From Burkholderiales bacterium Ga0077543 (GTDB lineage Bacteria; Pseudomonadota; Gammaproteobacteria; Burkholderiales; Burkholderiaceae_C): DNA of 45,863 nucleotides. The stretch is from contig LNET01000123.1 in assembly GCA_001464055.1 (NCBI GenBank), forward strand, positions 1 through 45,863. Direction: 5' to 3'. The notes under the pieces were generated by a model. It saw only the letters and a list, made by a program, of their open reading frames with translations. It searched no databases and was not told where the DNA came from. Below, in pieces: positions 15,245 to 25,296 of the stretch. The translations under genes were made by a program, and so were the position numbers. The first letter of the stretch is position 1. Each line of letters begins with the position of its first letter.

Positions 15245-16870
15245 ATGAACGGCCAAATGATGCAGCAGCCGCTGCTGATCTCGTCACTCATCGTGCACGC
15301 CGAACGCCACCACGGCGACCAGGAGGTCGTCTCGCGGCGGGTCGAGGGCGACATCCACCGCACCACTTACCGCGAACTGGCGGCCCGTTCGCGCCAGCTG
15401 GCCAAGGCCCTGGCCGCGCTGGGGGTGGGCATGGGCGACCGCGTGGCCACGCTGGCCTGGAACGGCTACCGCCACATGGAGCTGTACTACGCCGTCAGCG
15501 GCAGCGGCGCCGTGCTGCACACATTGAACCCGCGCCTGCACCCCGACCAGGTGGTCTACATCGCCGACCACGCCGAAGACCAGGTGTTGTGCTTCGACCT
15601 GACCTTCCTGCCGCTGGTGGAAGCCGTGGCTGCGCGCCTGACGACTGTCAAACACTTCGTGGCCATGACCGACCGCGCCCACATGCCGGCGACGTCGAAG
15701 ATTCCCAACCTGCTGTGCTTCGACGACATCGTCGCCGCGCAGGACGACCACTTCGCCTGGCCCAGCTTCGACGAGAACACCGCCTCGTCGCTGTGCTACA
15801 CCAGCGGCACCACGGGCAACCCCAAGGGCGTGCTGTACAGCCACCGCAGCACGGTGCTGCACACCTTTGCGATTGCCATGCCCGACGCGCTGAACTGCAG
15901 CGCGCGCGACAGCATCCTGCCGGTGGTGCCAATGTTCCACGTCAACGCCTGGGGCCTGCCGTATGCGGCCTGCATGGTGGGCGCGAAGATGGTCTTCCCC
16001 GGCCCGGGGCTGGACGGCAAGAGCCTTTTCGAGCTGTTCGAAGCCGAGGGTGTGACGGTGTCGGCCGGCGTGCCCACCGTCTGGCAGGGCCTGCTGGGCT
16101 ATATGGAAGCCAACAACGCGCGCTTTTCCACCATGCGCCGCACCGTCATCGGCGGCTCGGCCTGTCCGCCGGCGATGATGCGCGCCTTCCAGGACAAGTA
16201 CGACGTGCAGGTGATCCACGCCTGGGGCATGACCGAGATGTCGCCGGTGGGCACCGCCGCCATCCTGAAGGGCAAGCACCTGGCCATGGACCACGAGGCC
16301 CAGTTCGCAGTGCAGGCCACGCAGGGCCGCGCGGTCTACGGGGTGGACATGAAGATCGTCGACGCCGCCGGCCAGGCCCTGCCCTGGGACGGCCAGACCA
16401 GCGGCGAACTGCTGGTGCGCGGCCCGTGGATCCTGCAGGACTACTACCGCAGCGAAGGCGGCAGCCCCTTGGTGGACGGCTGGTTCCCCACCGGCGACGT
16501 GGCCACCATCGACGCCGACGGCTACATGCACATCACAGACCGCAGCAAGGACGTCATCAAGAGCGGCGGCGAATGGATCGGCAGCATCGACCTGGAGAAC
16601 ATCGCGATGGCCCACCCGGCCGTGGCGATGGCGGCCTGCATCGCCGCCTTCCACCCGAAATGGGACGAGCGGCCACTGCTGGTGGTGATGAAGAAGCCGG
16701 GTGCGGAAGTCACGCGCGAGGAACTGCTGGCCTTCTTCGACGGCAAGATCGCCAAGTGGTGGACCCCCGACGACGTGGTCTTCGTCGACGCCATCCCGCT
16801 GGGCGCCACCGGCAAGATGCAGAAGAACAAGCTGCGCGAAGCCTTCAAGTCTCACCAGCTTCCGACATGA
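15245..16870 (+). CDS. Medium/long-chain fatty-acyl-CoA ligase (AlkK-like, AMP-forming)
   Basis: This 541-residue adenylate-forming enzyme has P-loop LCYTSGTTGNPKGVLYSH at residues 183-200. It also has HAWGMTEMSP, the hinge GDVATIDADGYMHITDRSKD and the C-terminal catalytic Lys in LGATGKMQKNKLRE. It activates a carboxylic acid as acyl-AMP and then acyl-CoA, in the cytoplasm or at the membrane. The sequence resembles AlkK-type medium-chain ligases. The start at 15245 is fixed by AAGGA 7 bases upstream. A small hairpin, TCCGAC-CTC-GTCGGA (15203-15217), sits in the leader. The 140-base gap from 8-oxoguanine deaminase suggests a separate promoter. Its link with purines is unclear. Confidence 0.88.
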   Translation: MNGQMMQQPLLISSLIVHAERHHGDQEVVSRRVEGDIHRTTYRELAARSRQLAKALAALGVGMGDRVATLAWNGYRHMELYYAVSGSGAVLHTLNPRLHPDQVVYIADHAEDQVLCFDLTFLPLVEAVAARLTTVKHFVAMTDRAHMPATSKIPNLLCFDDIVAAQDDHFAWPSFDENTASSLCYTSGTTGNPKGVLYSHRSTVLHTFAIAMPDALNCSARDSILPVVPMFHVNAWGLPYAACMVGAKMVFPGPGLDGKSLFELFEAEGVTVSAGVPTVWQGLLGYMEANNARFSTMRRTVIGGSACPPAMMRAFQDKYDVQVIHAWGMTEMSPVGTAAILKGKHLAMDHEAQFAVQATQGRAVYGVDMKIVDAAGQALPWDGQTSGELLVRGPWILQDYYRSEGGSPLVDGWFPTGDVATIDADGYMHITDRSKDVIKSGGEWIGSIDLENIAMAHPAVAMAACIAAFHPKWDERPLLVVMKKPGAEVTREELLAFFDGKIAKWWTPDDVVFVDAIPLGATGKMQKNKLREAFKSHQLPT

Positions 16871-16872
16871 TG

Positions 16873-16960
16873 CCCCCGGGCTCGCTGGCGCTCGCCACCC
16901 CCCGAGGGGGCCGTCCGCCAGCGGCCCGGCAAAGCCGGTTCCGCGGCGGGAAGCTTGGGT
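16873..16960 (+). repeat. Dispersed structured repeat, short form (copy C)
   Basis: The element starts just after the ligase stop. It has the CTCGCTGGCGCTCGC start, the CCCCC/GGGGG stem and the CCGGC-AAA-GCCGG hairpin (16926-16938). It ends in CGCGGCGGGAAGCTTGGGT, which matches copies A and B. It lacks the two long central hairpins of those copies, which shows that these form a separable module. Confidence 0.8.
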
Positions 16961-16980
16961 TTTCTTTCGTCCGGCTGACC

Positions 16981-17790
16981 ATGGCGTTTCTGGTGGCCGC
17001 TGCGCCAGGGCGGCCACAGGCCCAGGAAGACGTGCCCTTCATCACCACACCCGACGTGGTGACGCTGGCGATGCTTGAACTGGCCGGCGTGGGCCCGCAG
17101 GACAACGTCGTCGACCTGGGTTCGGGCGACGGCCGCATCGTCATCACCGCGGCGCGGCGTTTCGGCGCGCACGGGCTGGGCGTGGAGATCGTGCCCGAGC
17201 TCGTGGCCGCCAGCCGTCAGCATGCCCGGGCCGCCGGGGTGGCCGAGCGCGCCGTGTTCGTGGAGCAGGACCTGTTCGCCACCGACCTGAGGCAGGCCAC
17301 GGTGGTGACGATGTACCTGCTGCCCGCCGTGAACCTGCAGCTACGCCCGCGCCTGCTGGCGCTGAAGCCGGGCACGCGCATCGTCTCTCACGACTGGGAC
17401 CTGGGCGACTGGCGGCCCGACCGCAGCCTCAGCCTGGACGTGCCCGACAAGGCCATCGGCAAGGACAAGCGCAGCACCGTGCACCTGTGGGTGGTGCCCG
17501 CTCCCGTGCAGGGCCTGTGGTGCAGCGAAGGCCTGCGGCTGGAGATCGCGCAGCGCTTCCAGCGCTTTTCGGCCAGTTTCACGGCCGCGGGGGCCACGGT
17601 GCCGCAGGCGGTGGTGGACGGCCAGGTGGGCGCGGCCGAACTCAACGCGCCGGGCGAGGCCACCGGCACACGGGCCCGGCTGCGGCTGGAAGATGCAGCG
17701 CTGACGCTGGCCGAGGCCACCGGCGCGCTGGCGGCGTGGCAAGGCCGCAGCTTCAGCCGCGCCGGCGCGTCGGGCTGCGCCCGCGCTTGA
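16981..17790 (+). CDS. Class I SAM-dependent methyltransferase with a predicted signal peptide
   Basis: This 269-residue protein has methyltransferase motif I (VVDLGSGDGRIVITAARRFG), acidic loop GVEIVPELVAASRQHA and motif VVTMYLLPAVNLQLRPRLL. It therefore has a complete SAM-binding core. In front of it the N-terminus reads MAFLVAAAPGRPQAQ then EDVPFITTP, which resembles a short Sec signal with cleavage after AQ. A periplasmic SAM enzyme would be unusual because SAM is cytosolic. No in-frame ATG, GTG or TTG immediately upstream gives an alternative. The product and substrate are unknown. It follows repeat copy C closely. Confidence 0.75.
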   Translation: MAFLVAAAPGRPQAQEDVPFITTPDVVTLAMLELAGVGPQDNVVDLGSGDGRIVITAARRFGAHGLGVEIVPELVAASRQHARAAGVAERAVFVEQDLFATDLRQATVVTMYLLPAVNLQLRPRLLALKPGTRIVSHDWDLGDWRPDRSLSLDVPDKAIGKDKRSTVHLWVVPAPVQGLWCSEGLRLEIAQRFQRFSASFTAAGATVPQAVVDGQVGAAELNAPGEATGTRARLRLEDAALTLAEATGALAAWQGRSFSRAGASGCARA

Positions 17791-17817
17791 CCCCGGCTCG
17801 GGCGGGGCCGGGCGGGT

Positions 17818-19071
17818 TCAGGCCGAGGCCATGAGCAGGGTCTCCAGCGCCTGCTCCTTCACCCCGAAGTAGCGCTTCACTTCCTGCACCTGTTCCAGCG
17901 CTGCGGCCATGGCCGCAGGCTGGGGCTGCGCGCGCTTGACCGCCAGGATCATCTTGTTCTTGCGCGTGTGCTCCAGCGCCACGAACTCGAACACCTGGGT
18001 GTCGTAGCCCCGGCTTTCCAGCAGCAGTGCGCGCAGGCTGTCGGTCAGCATCTCGGCCTGCTGTTCGGCATGGATGCCGTGCTGGAACACGCTGCGCAGC
18101 GGGTGCGGGCTGAGCAGTTGCGGGCGCAGCTGCTTGTGGCAGCAGGGGCTGCACAGGATGACCCTGGCGCCGGCCTGCAGGCCCAGGTGGATGGCGTGGT
18201 CGGTGGCGGTGTCGCAGGCGTGCAGCGCGATCATCACGTCCATCGGCTCGGCCTGCCAGTCCCGCACGTCGCCTTGCTGCAGGCGCAGGCCCTGCAGGCC
18301 CAGCCGGGCAATGCTGGCATTGCCTTCGGCCACCAGGTCGGGGCGCAGTTCGACACCCGTCACGCGCGCGGCCAGGCCGCGGCCGTGGGTCAGCCAGTCG
18401 TGCACGGCGAACGTCAGGTAGGCGCGGCCGGCGCCAAAGTCCACGACCTCGATGCCGGCCTGTACGGCCAGGCCGGCCTTGTCCAGCGCGTGCGCGAAGA
18501 TCTCGACGAACTTGTTGATCTGCTTCCACTTGCGGGCCATCGCCGGCACCAGGCTGCCCTGCGGCGTGGCCACGCCCAGCGCGGCCAGGAAGGGGCGGTC
18601 CAGCGTCAGCCAGCGCTGCTTGGCGCGGTCATGGGCGGCGGGAAGGGCGGCAGTCGGCTCACCGCCGTCTTCAGCCGCTGCGGCCGGCACGGCAGCCACG
18701 GCATGGGCCGTCAGATGACCCTTGCCCTTCTTGCTGAGCACCAGCTGCACTTCCTCAGCAGCCGTGTGCAGGTGGGCGTTGCGAAAGTGACTGCCCAGCA
18801 GCGCCGCCACCTGCACCAGGCCTTCGGCCACCGGCAGATTCTTCGTGAGGTCCTTGGTGGCGTGGCTGCTGACGAAGCTGAAGTGCGGCTGCCCGCGCAG
18901 CAGCAGCGGCCGCACCTGCACCCGCTGCAGATCGTTCGCACCGCCCTGCGGCACGGGCTTGGTCAGCAGCAGGCGATGCCAGGCCGGGCCACCGGCCGCG
19001 TGCGCTTGCGCGGCATCGGCCAGGCGCTGCAGAAAACGTTCGCGGGCGGGGTCGCTGGGGGTGTCGTTCAC
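17818..19071 (-). CDS. Methyltransf_32-type SAM-dependent methyltransferase
   Basis: This 417-residue protein has a C-terminal methyltransferase domain (motif VVDFGAGRAYLTFAVHDW, then GVELRPDLVAEGN and MIALHACDTATDHAI). The CSPCCHKQLRPQ motif is diagnostic of the Methyltransf_32 group, which includes METTL25-like proteins. The N-terminal half (about residues 30-150) contains FSFVSSHATKDLTKN and NDLQRVQVRPL and may bind RNA. A role in RNA methylation is plausible but not shown. The gene is divergent from the Uma2 gene, 59 bases between starts, and convergent with the secreted methyltransferase. Confidence 0.75.
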   Translation of the reverse strand: MNDTPSDPARERFLQRLADAAQAHAAGGPAWHRLLLTKPVPQGGANDLQRVQVRPLLLRGQPHFSFVSSHATKDLTKNLPVAEGLVQVAALLGSHFRNAHLHTAAEEVQLVLSKKGKGHLTAHAVAAVPAAAAEDGGEPTAALPAAHDRAKQRWLTLDRPFLAALGVATPQGSLVPAMARKWKQINKFVEIFAHALDKAGLAVQAGIEVVDFGAGRAYLTFAVHDWLTHGRGLAARVTGVELRPDLVAEGNASIARLGLQGLRLQQGDVRDWQAEPMDVMIALHACDTATDHAIHLGLQAGARVILCSPCCHKQLRPQLLSPHPLRSVFQHGIHAEQQAEMLTDSLRALLLESRGYDTQVFEFVALEHTRKNKMILAVKRAQPQPAAMAAALEQVQEVKRYFGVKEQALETLLMASA

Positions 19072-19130
19072 GGGGCGTGATTGTGCGGGTGCGTCGTAAG
19101 ATGCAAGGCATGACTGCCCGGGAGCCCGCC

Positions 19131-19709
19131 ATGGACGTTCTGGAGAACCTGGAAGAGCCGCGGCTCTTGCGGCGGCGCATCAGCGTGGACGACTATCACC
19201 GCATGGCCGAGGTCGGGTTGCTGCCCGATGATGCCCACGTGGAGCTGATCGACGGAGAGGTCATCGACACGGCACCAATGGGCACCCGACACCGCGCCGC
19301 GGTGATGAGACTGAGTCAGCTGCTGCACGAAGCCGTGGGGCGACAGGCGCAGGTCTCTGTGCAGCTGCCCGTGCAGCTGGATGGACAGAGCGAACCTGAA
19401 CCCGACCTGGCGCTGCTGAAAGTGCGGGACGATTTCTACGCGAACGCCCTGCCCACCGGCCCCGACTGCCTGCTCGTGATCGAAGTGGCCGACACCACCC
19501 TGGCCTACGACGTGCGCATCAAGGTGCCGCTGTACGCCCAGCACGGCGTGCCCGAAGTCTGGGTGCTCGACCTCGGTAGCAACCTGCTGCGCACCTTCAG
19601 CGACCCCCAGGGCGGCAGCTACAGCCGGGCCACGGCGCTGCGCGCGCCTGGCGTGCTGGGCTTGCCGGGCCTGCCTGGCTGCAGCATCGACTTCAGCGGC
19701 CTGTTCTAG
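19131..19709 (+). CDS. Uma2-family (DUF820) protein
   Basis: This 192-residue protein of the PD-(D/E)XK-like Uma2 family starts at ATG 19131 behind a good GGGAG site; ATGs at 19101 and 19110 lack one. Family motifs are HVELIDGEVIDTAPMG, PEPDLALL and LLVIEVADTTLAYD with KVPLYAQHGVPEVWVLDL. The Asp, Glu and Lys of the nuclease-like site are all present. The family is expanded in cyanobacteria and common in some beta-proteobacteria; its biological role is unknown. It is convergent with the ChaN-like gene. Confidence 0.8.
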   Translation: MDVLENLEEPRLLRRRISVDDYHRMAEVGLLPDDAHVELIDGEVIDTAPMGTRHRAAVMRLSQLLHEAVGRQAQVSVQLPVQLDGQSEPEPDLALLKVRDDFYANALPTGPDCLLVIEVADTTLAYDVRIKVPLYAQHGVPEVWVLDLGSNLLRTFSDPQGGSYSRATALRAPGVLGLPGLPGCSIDFSGLF

Positions 19710-19737
19710 CCGCCGGGGCCCAGGTGGCCACGAACGG

Positions 19738-20565
19738 CTACCGCGTGGTGGCCGGCGCCGGGCGAGCCGGCACCTGCTTGCGCATGCCTTCGCAGGGGTC
19801 GGGCCGGGCCTGCGGCGGCGTCAGGCGCACGGTGTCGAAGGCCTTCGCATCGCCGCTGCCCGTTTCCAGCCAGCCCACGGCCTGGCTCTTGGCCCGCACC
19901 TCGGGCTTCAGCCAGCGCGGCACGCCCACGTCGGTGCGCACATGGCCGTTGCCGGCCAGCAGCACCACACCGCGCGCAAGGTGTTGCTCCAGCACCCGCG
20001 CCATGAACTGGTCGCGCGCCACCTGAGCCTGGGCCATGCGGGCGGCCGTGGATGCGTCGACCAGGCCGCAGTGGCTGTCGACGATGTCGCGGGTGTGAGC
20101 GGCCAGCATGTCGGCCGGCACCTGCGGGTCGAAACCCAGCGGCGCCAGGCCTTCGAGCATGACGCGGCGAGCCTCGCTGCGCGAGACATTGGCCGCGACG
20201 ATGGGCAGGCCGGCCCTCAAGGCCGCGTCGATGAACGGACGGTAGAACGTCCAGTTCCAGCCGCCGCCCTGGCCGCCGCCCGGCGCACCGGCGGCGATGA
20301 CGGCGTCGGCCGTGGGCCGGGCACCGCCGGCAAACAGCGCGTCGATGGCGGCCTGGCGCTCGCGGTCCAGCTGTTCCATCGCCAGCGCCGGGCGCGCGCC
20401 GGTGGCCAGCAGGGCCTCGAAGGCGCGCAGGCGCTCGGCGTGCTGCACGGCGTTGTCGTGCACTTCGCCGAACAGCAGCACCGGGCGGTTCAGCACCGGC
20501 CCGGGGTCGGGCACCGCCGTGGCGCAGGCTGCCAGCAGCACGGGAAAGAGCAAGGCAATCTTCAT
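19738..20565 (-). CDS. ChaN-like haem-binding lipoprotein
   Basis: This 275-residue protein starts MKIALLFPVLLAAC, a compact lipoprotein signal with Cys14. The mature protein has the ChaN/DUF399 motifs: VLLFGEVHDNAVQH, ALAMEQLDRERQAAID and DIVDSHCGLVD. VLLAGNGHVRTDVGVPRWL closes the set. ChaN proteins of Campylobacter bind stacked haems at the outer membrane; a general link to iron acquisition is the best family-based guess. The gene follows the LysR gene by 23 bases on the same strand and could be cotranscribed with it. Confidence 0.78.
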   Translation of the reverse strand: MKIALLFPVLLAACATAVPDPGPVLNRPVLLFGEVHDNAVQHAERLRAFEALLATGARPALAMEQLDRERQAAIDALFAGGARPTADAVIAAGAPGGGQGGGWNWTFYRPFIDAALRAGLPIVAANVSRSEARRVMLEGLAPLGFDPQVPADMLAAHTRDIVDSHCGLVDASTAARMAQAQVARDQFMARVLEQHLARGVVLLAGNGHVRTDVGVPRWLKPEVRAKSQAVGWLETGSGDAKAFDTVRLTPPQARPDPCEGMRKQVPARPAPATTR

Positions 20566-20588
20566 CCGGCCATGGTAGCCGCGCATGC

Positions 20589-21497
20589 TCAGGCCCGTCG
20601 GGTCCACCACTCGCCGCCCAGCTGGCCCTGCAGCCAGGTGACAAAGCCGCTGACCTTGGCCGGCACCAGCCGCGGCGAAGGGAAGACGGCATGGACCTCT
20701 TGTTCGGGCAAGGTCCAGCCCGTCAGCAAGGGCTGCACCACGCCGGCGCGCACCGAGTCGTTGGCCACGTACCAGGGCACCAGGGCCAGACCCAGTCCCA
20801 GCCGCGCCGCCGACAGCAGGGCCGACAGGTTGTTGCTGCGCAGCGGCCCGGCCACCGGCACCTGCAGCACCTGGCCGTCGGGCGCGGTGAAGGTCCAGCG
20901 GTCGTCGCCCTGCACGCTGCTATAAATCAGGGCCGAATGCCCCTTCAGTTCACCAGGCACCAGCGGCGTGCCGTGTTCGGCCAGGTAGCCGGGCGCGCCC
21001 ACCAGCACCCAGGGGTTGCGGCCCAGATGGCGCGCGCCGAGGGTGGAATCGGCCAGCCGGCCCATGCGCACGGCCAGATCGATGCCTTGTTCGACCAGGT
21101 TGACATAACGGTCCTCGAAACTCAGGTCGACGTGCAGGCCCGGGTGCAGCTGCATGAACTTCAGCACCAGCGGCGTCAGCACGCGCCGGCCGAAGGCCAC
21201 GCTGGTGCTGATGCGCAGGCTGCCCTGCACGCGCTGCTGCATCAGCGCGGCCAGGTTGTCGGCTTCCTCGAGTTCGCGCGCGATGATCTTGCACTTGTCG
21301 TAGTAGGCTGCGCCCACCTCGGTGGGCGTGGCGCCGCGCGTGCTGCGGTGAAACAGGCGCGCGCCCAGCCGGGCCTCCAGCGCCGCCACATGCTTGGTGG
21401 CGGTGGGCTGGGTCAGGCCCAGGTCGCGGCTGGCCTTGCTGAAGCTGCCGGTTTCGACGACGCGGATGAAAAGCTGGATGCCCATGACTCTGTCCAT
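20589..21497 (-). CDS. LysR-family transcriptional regulator divergent from gcl
   Basis: This 302-residue protein has an N-terminal winged helix-turn-helix: MGIQLFIRVVETGSFSKASR, then LGLTQPTATKHVAALEARLG and LFHRST. A substrate-binding domain of the CrgA/AaeR-like group follows (VQGSLRISTSVAFGRRVLTP, DRYVNLVEQGIDLAVRMG). It is divergent from gcl-hyi-glxR, and a T-N11-A palindrome lies between them. By the usual LysR logic it senses a metabolite, probably glyoxylate, an allantoin product or tartronate semialdehyde, and controls that operon and itself. ATG 21497 is used; ATG 21485 is also possible. Confidence 0.88.
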   Translation of the reverse strand: MDRVMGIQLFIRVVETGSFSKASRDLGLTQPTATKHVAALEARLGARLFHRSTRGATPTEVGAAYYDKCKIIARELEEADNLAALMQQRVQGSLRISTSVAFGRRVLTPLVLKFMQLHPGLHVDLSFEDRYVNLVEQGIDLAVRMGRLADSTLGARHLGRNPWVLVGAPGYLAEHGTPLVPGELKGHSALIYSSVQGDDRWTFTAPDGQVLQVPVAGPLRSNNLSALLSAARLGLGLALVPWYVANDSVRAGVVQPLLTGWTLPEQEVHAVFPSPRLVPAKVSGFVTWLQGQLGGEWWTRRA

Positions 21498-21518
21498 GCC
21501 CGGAGTGTGCAGCCGACC

Positions 21519-21533
21519 ATTCCTGTATGGAAT
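21519..21533. promoter_or_regulatory. LysR-type operator in the gcl divergent promoter
   Basis: ATTCC-TGTAT-GGAAT is a perfect 5+5 inverted repeat that contains the T-N11-A core of LysR boxes. It lies 22 bases before the regulator start and 88 bases before gcl. This is where an activator site for gcl and an autorepression site would be expected. Confidence 0.7.
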
Positions 21534-21620
21534 AGCTGATATCCACGAGCCCCCCTTCCCTTGCGGGCCTTCCGGAACGAACATGCGTCCTGCTTTTGAA
21601 CCACCTATGGAGACTCGACA

Positions 21621-23411
<1,791 letters not shown>

Positions 23412-23465
23412 CATGACAACATGGCGCAGCAGTGCACCGCTGCGCCCACAACGACGGAGACACTC

Positions 23466-24263
23466 ATGCCCAGATTTGCCGCCAACCTGTCGATGCTGTT
23501 CACCGAAGTGCCACTGCTGGAGCGCTTCGAACGCGCCGCCCGCTCGGGGTTTTCGACGGTGGAACTGCAGTTCCCTTATGAAGCCCCGGCGCTGTCGATC
23601 CGTGACCGCCTGGTGGCCAACCGCCTGACCATGGTGCTGCACAACCTGCCGGCCGGCAACTGGGCCGGCGGCGAACGCGGCATCGCCTGCCTGCCCGACC
23701 GCGTGGAGGAATTCCGCGCCGGTGTGAGCCAGGCCATTGCCTACGCCACCACGCTGGGCGTGAAACAACTGAACTGCCTGGCCGGCAAGGCGCCTGCTGG
23801 CGTGGCCGACGCCGTGGTTCGGCAGACCTTCGTCGACAACCTGAAGTTCGCCGCTGCGGCGCTGAAGGAAGCGGGGCTGAACCTGCTGATCGAGCCCGTG
23901 AACAACTTCGACGTGCCGGGCTTCTGGCTGAGCAACAGCACGCTGGCGCTGTCGGTGATGGACGAGGTGGGTGCCGACAACCTGTTCCTGCAATACGACG
24001 TGTACCACGCCCAGCGCAGCGAAGGCGAACTCGGTGCCACGCTGAGCAAGCACCTGGCACGCATCGGCCACATCCAGGTGGCCGACAACCCGGGCCGCAA
24101 CGAACCCGGCACCGGCGAGATCAACTACGGCTTCCTGTTCGAGCATCTGGTCAAGATCGGCTACAAGGGCCATGTGGGCTGCGAATACAAGCCCGCCACC
24201 ACCACCGAAGCCGGCCTGGCCTGGCTGGAAAAGGCGCGCCGCCAGTTGCGCGCCCCCACCTGA
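23466..24263 (+). CDS. hyi: Hydroxypyruvate isomerase
   Basis: This 265-residue xylose-isomerase-like TIM barrel interconverts hydroxypyruvate and tartronate semialdehyde. Recognisable parts are MPRFAANLSMLFTEVPLLER, VLHNLPAGNWAGGERGIACL, IEPVNNFDVPGFWL and LQYDVYHAQRSEG. The metal-binding Glu (LIEPVN), Asp/His (YDVYHAQ), Gln/Asp (IQVADNPGRNEPGTGEINY) and Glu (VGCEYKP) are all in place. It follows gcl by 54 bases with its own GGAG site and precedes glxR. Confidence 0.95.
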   Translation: MPRFAANLSMLFTEVPLLERFERAARSGFSTVELQFPYEAPALSIRDRLVANRLTMVLHNLPAGNWAGGERGIACLPDRVEEFRAGVSQAIAYATTLGVKQLNCLAGKAPAGVADAVVRQTFVDNLKFAAAALKEAGLNLLIEPVNNFDVPGFWLSNSTLALSVMDEVGADNLFLQYDVYHAQRSEGELGATLSKHLARIGHIQVADNPGRNEPGTGEINYGFLFEHLVKIGYKGHVGCEYKPATTTEAGLAWLEKARRQLRAPT

Positions 24264-24287
24264 GAGACCGCGAGAGAAAGACCGAAC

Positions 24288-25190
24288 ATGACGACATCGT
24301 TGAAGCTGGGTTTCATCGGCCTGGGCATCATGGGCACGCCCATGGCCGGCCACCTGCGCACCGCCGGGCATGAGCTCTTCGTCACCACCCGCAGCAAGCT
24401 GCCGCAGGCGCTGCTGGACGCTGGCGCCGTGGCCTGCGCCAGCGCACGCGAAGTGGCACAAAAGGCCGACATCATCTTCACGATGGTGCCCGACACGCCC
24501 GACGTCGAAGCCGTGCTCTTCGGCGAGACGGGCGTCGCTTCGGGGCTGTCGGCGGGCAAGACCGTCGTCGACATGAGCAGCATCTCGCCCATCGACACCA
24601 AGTGCTTCGCCGCGCGCATCAACGAGATGGGCTGCGACTACCTGGACGCCCCGGTCAGCGGTGGCGAAGTGGGGGCCAAGGCCGCCAGCCTGACGATCAT
24701 GGTGGGCGGGCCCGAGGCGGCGTTCGAGCGCGTCAAGCCGCTGTTCGCGCTGATGGGCAAGAACATCACCCACGTGGGCGGCAACGGCGACGGCCAGACC
24801 ACCAAGGTGGCCAACCAGATCATCGTGGCCCTGAACATCGCCGCGGTGGCCGAGGCCCTGGTCTTCGCCAGCAAGGCCGGCGCCGACCCGGCCAAGGTGC
24901 GCCAGGCGCTGATGGGCGGCTTCGCCAGCAGCCGCATCCTGGAAGTGCACGGCGAACGCATGATCAAGCGCACCTTCAACCCGGGCTTCCGCATCGGGCT
25001 GCACCAGAAGGACCTGAACCTGGCCCTGGCCGGCGCGCGGGCCCTGGGCGTGGCGCTGCCGCAGACGGCCGGTGCGGCGCAGCTGATGCAGGCCTGTGCT
25101 GCAAATGGGTTGAAGGAACAGGACCATTCGGCGCTGGTGAAGGCGCTGGAGATGATGGCCGGGCACCCGGTGGCGCCCGACGCGGCCTGA
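24288..25190 (+). CDS. glxR: Tartronate semialdehyde reductase
   Basis: This 300-residue beta-hydroxyacid dehydrogenase has nucleotide-binding LGFIGLGIMGTPMAGHLRTAG, substrate loop DAPVSGGEVGAKAASLTIMV and catalytic Lys in GQTTKVANQIIVALN. It reduces tartronate semialdehyde to D-glycerate. This ends the glyoxylate branch and connects it to glycolysis through a glycerate kinase not seen here. It starts 24 bases after hyi and is followed by a strong intrinsic terminator. Confidence 0.95.
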   Translation: MTTSLKLGFIGLGIMGTPMAGHLRTAGHELFVTTRSKLPQALLDAGAVACASAREVAQKADIIFTMVPDTPDVEAVLFGETGVASGLSAGKTVVDMSSISPIDTKCFAARINEMGCDYLDAPVSGGEVGAKAASLTIMVGGPEAAFERVKPLFALMGKNITHVGGNGDGQTTKVANQIIVALNIAAVAEALVFASKAGADPAKVRQALMGGFASSRILEVHGERMIKRTFNPGFRIGLHQKDLNLALAGARALGVALPQTAGAAQLMQACAANGLKEQDHSALVKALEMMAGHPVAPDAA

Positions 25191-25217
25191 CACCGACCCA
25201 CCGCCCGGCGGACATCG

Positions 25218-25253
25218 AAAAAGCCCCTGCACTTTTCGTGCAGGGGCTTTTTT
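25218..25253 (+). terminator. Intrinsic terminator after glxR
   Basis: A perfect stem, AAAAAGCCCCTGCAC/GTGCAGGGGCTTTTT, surrounds a TTTTC loop and is followed by T residues. It is rich in A on the left arm, so it could also end the minus-strand PEP-CTERM transcript. It lies 27 bases after the glxR stop. Confidence 0.95.
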
Positions 25254-25296
25254 GCGGGACAGAAGAGACGGCTGCGCTACCAGCGCAGCCAGCGCA

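Noticed and set aside
14584..16980. Open plus-strand frame continuing upstream of the secreted methyltransferase
   Set aside because: It overlaps 8-oxoguanine deaminase and the ligase out of frame and has Arg/Pro-rich shadow composition. The true start is ATG 16981.
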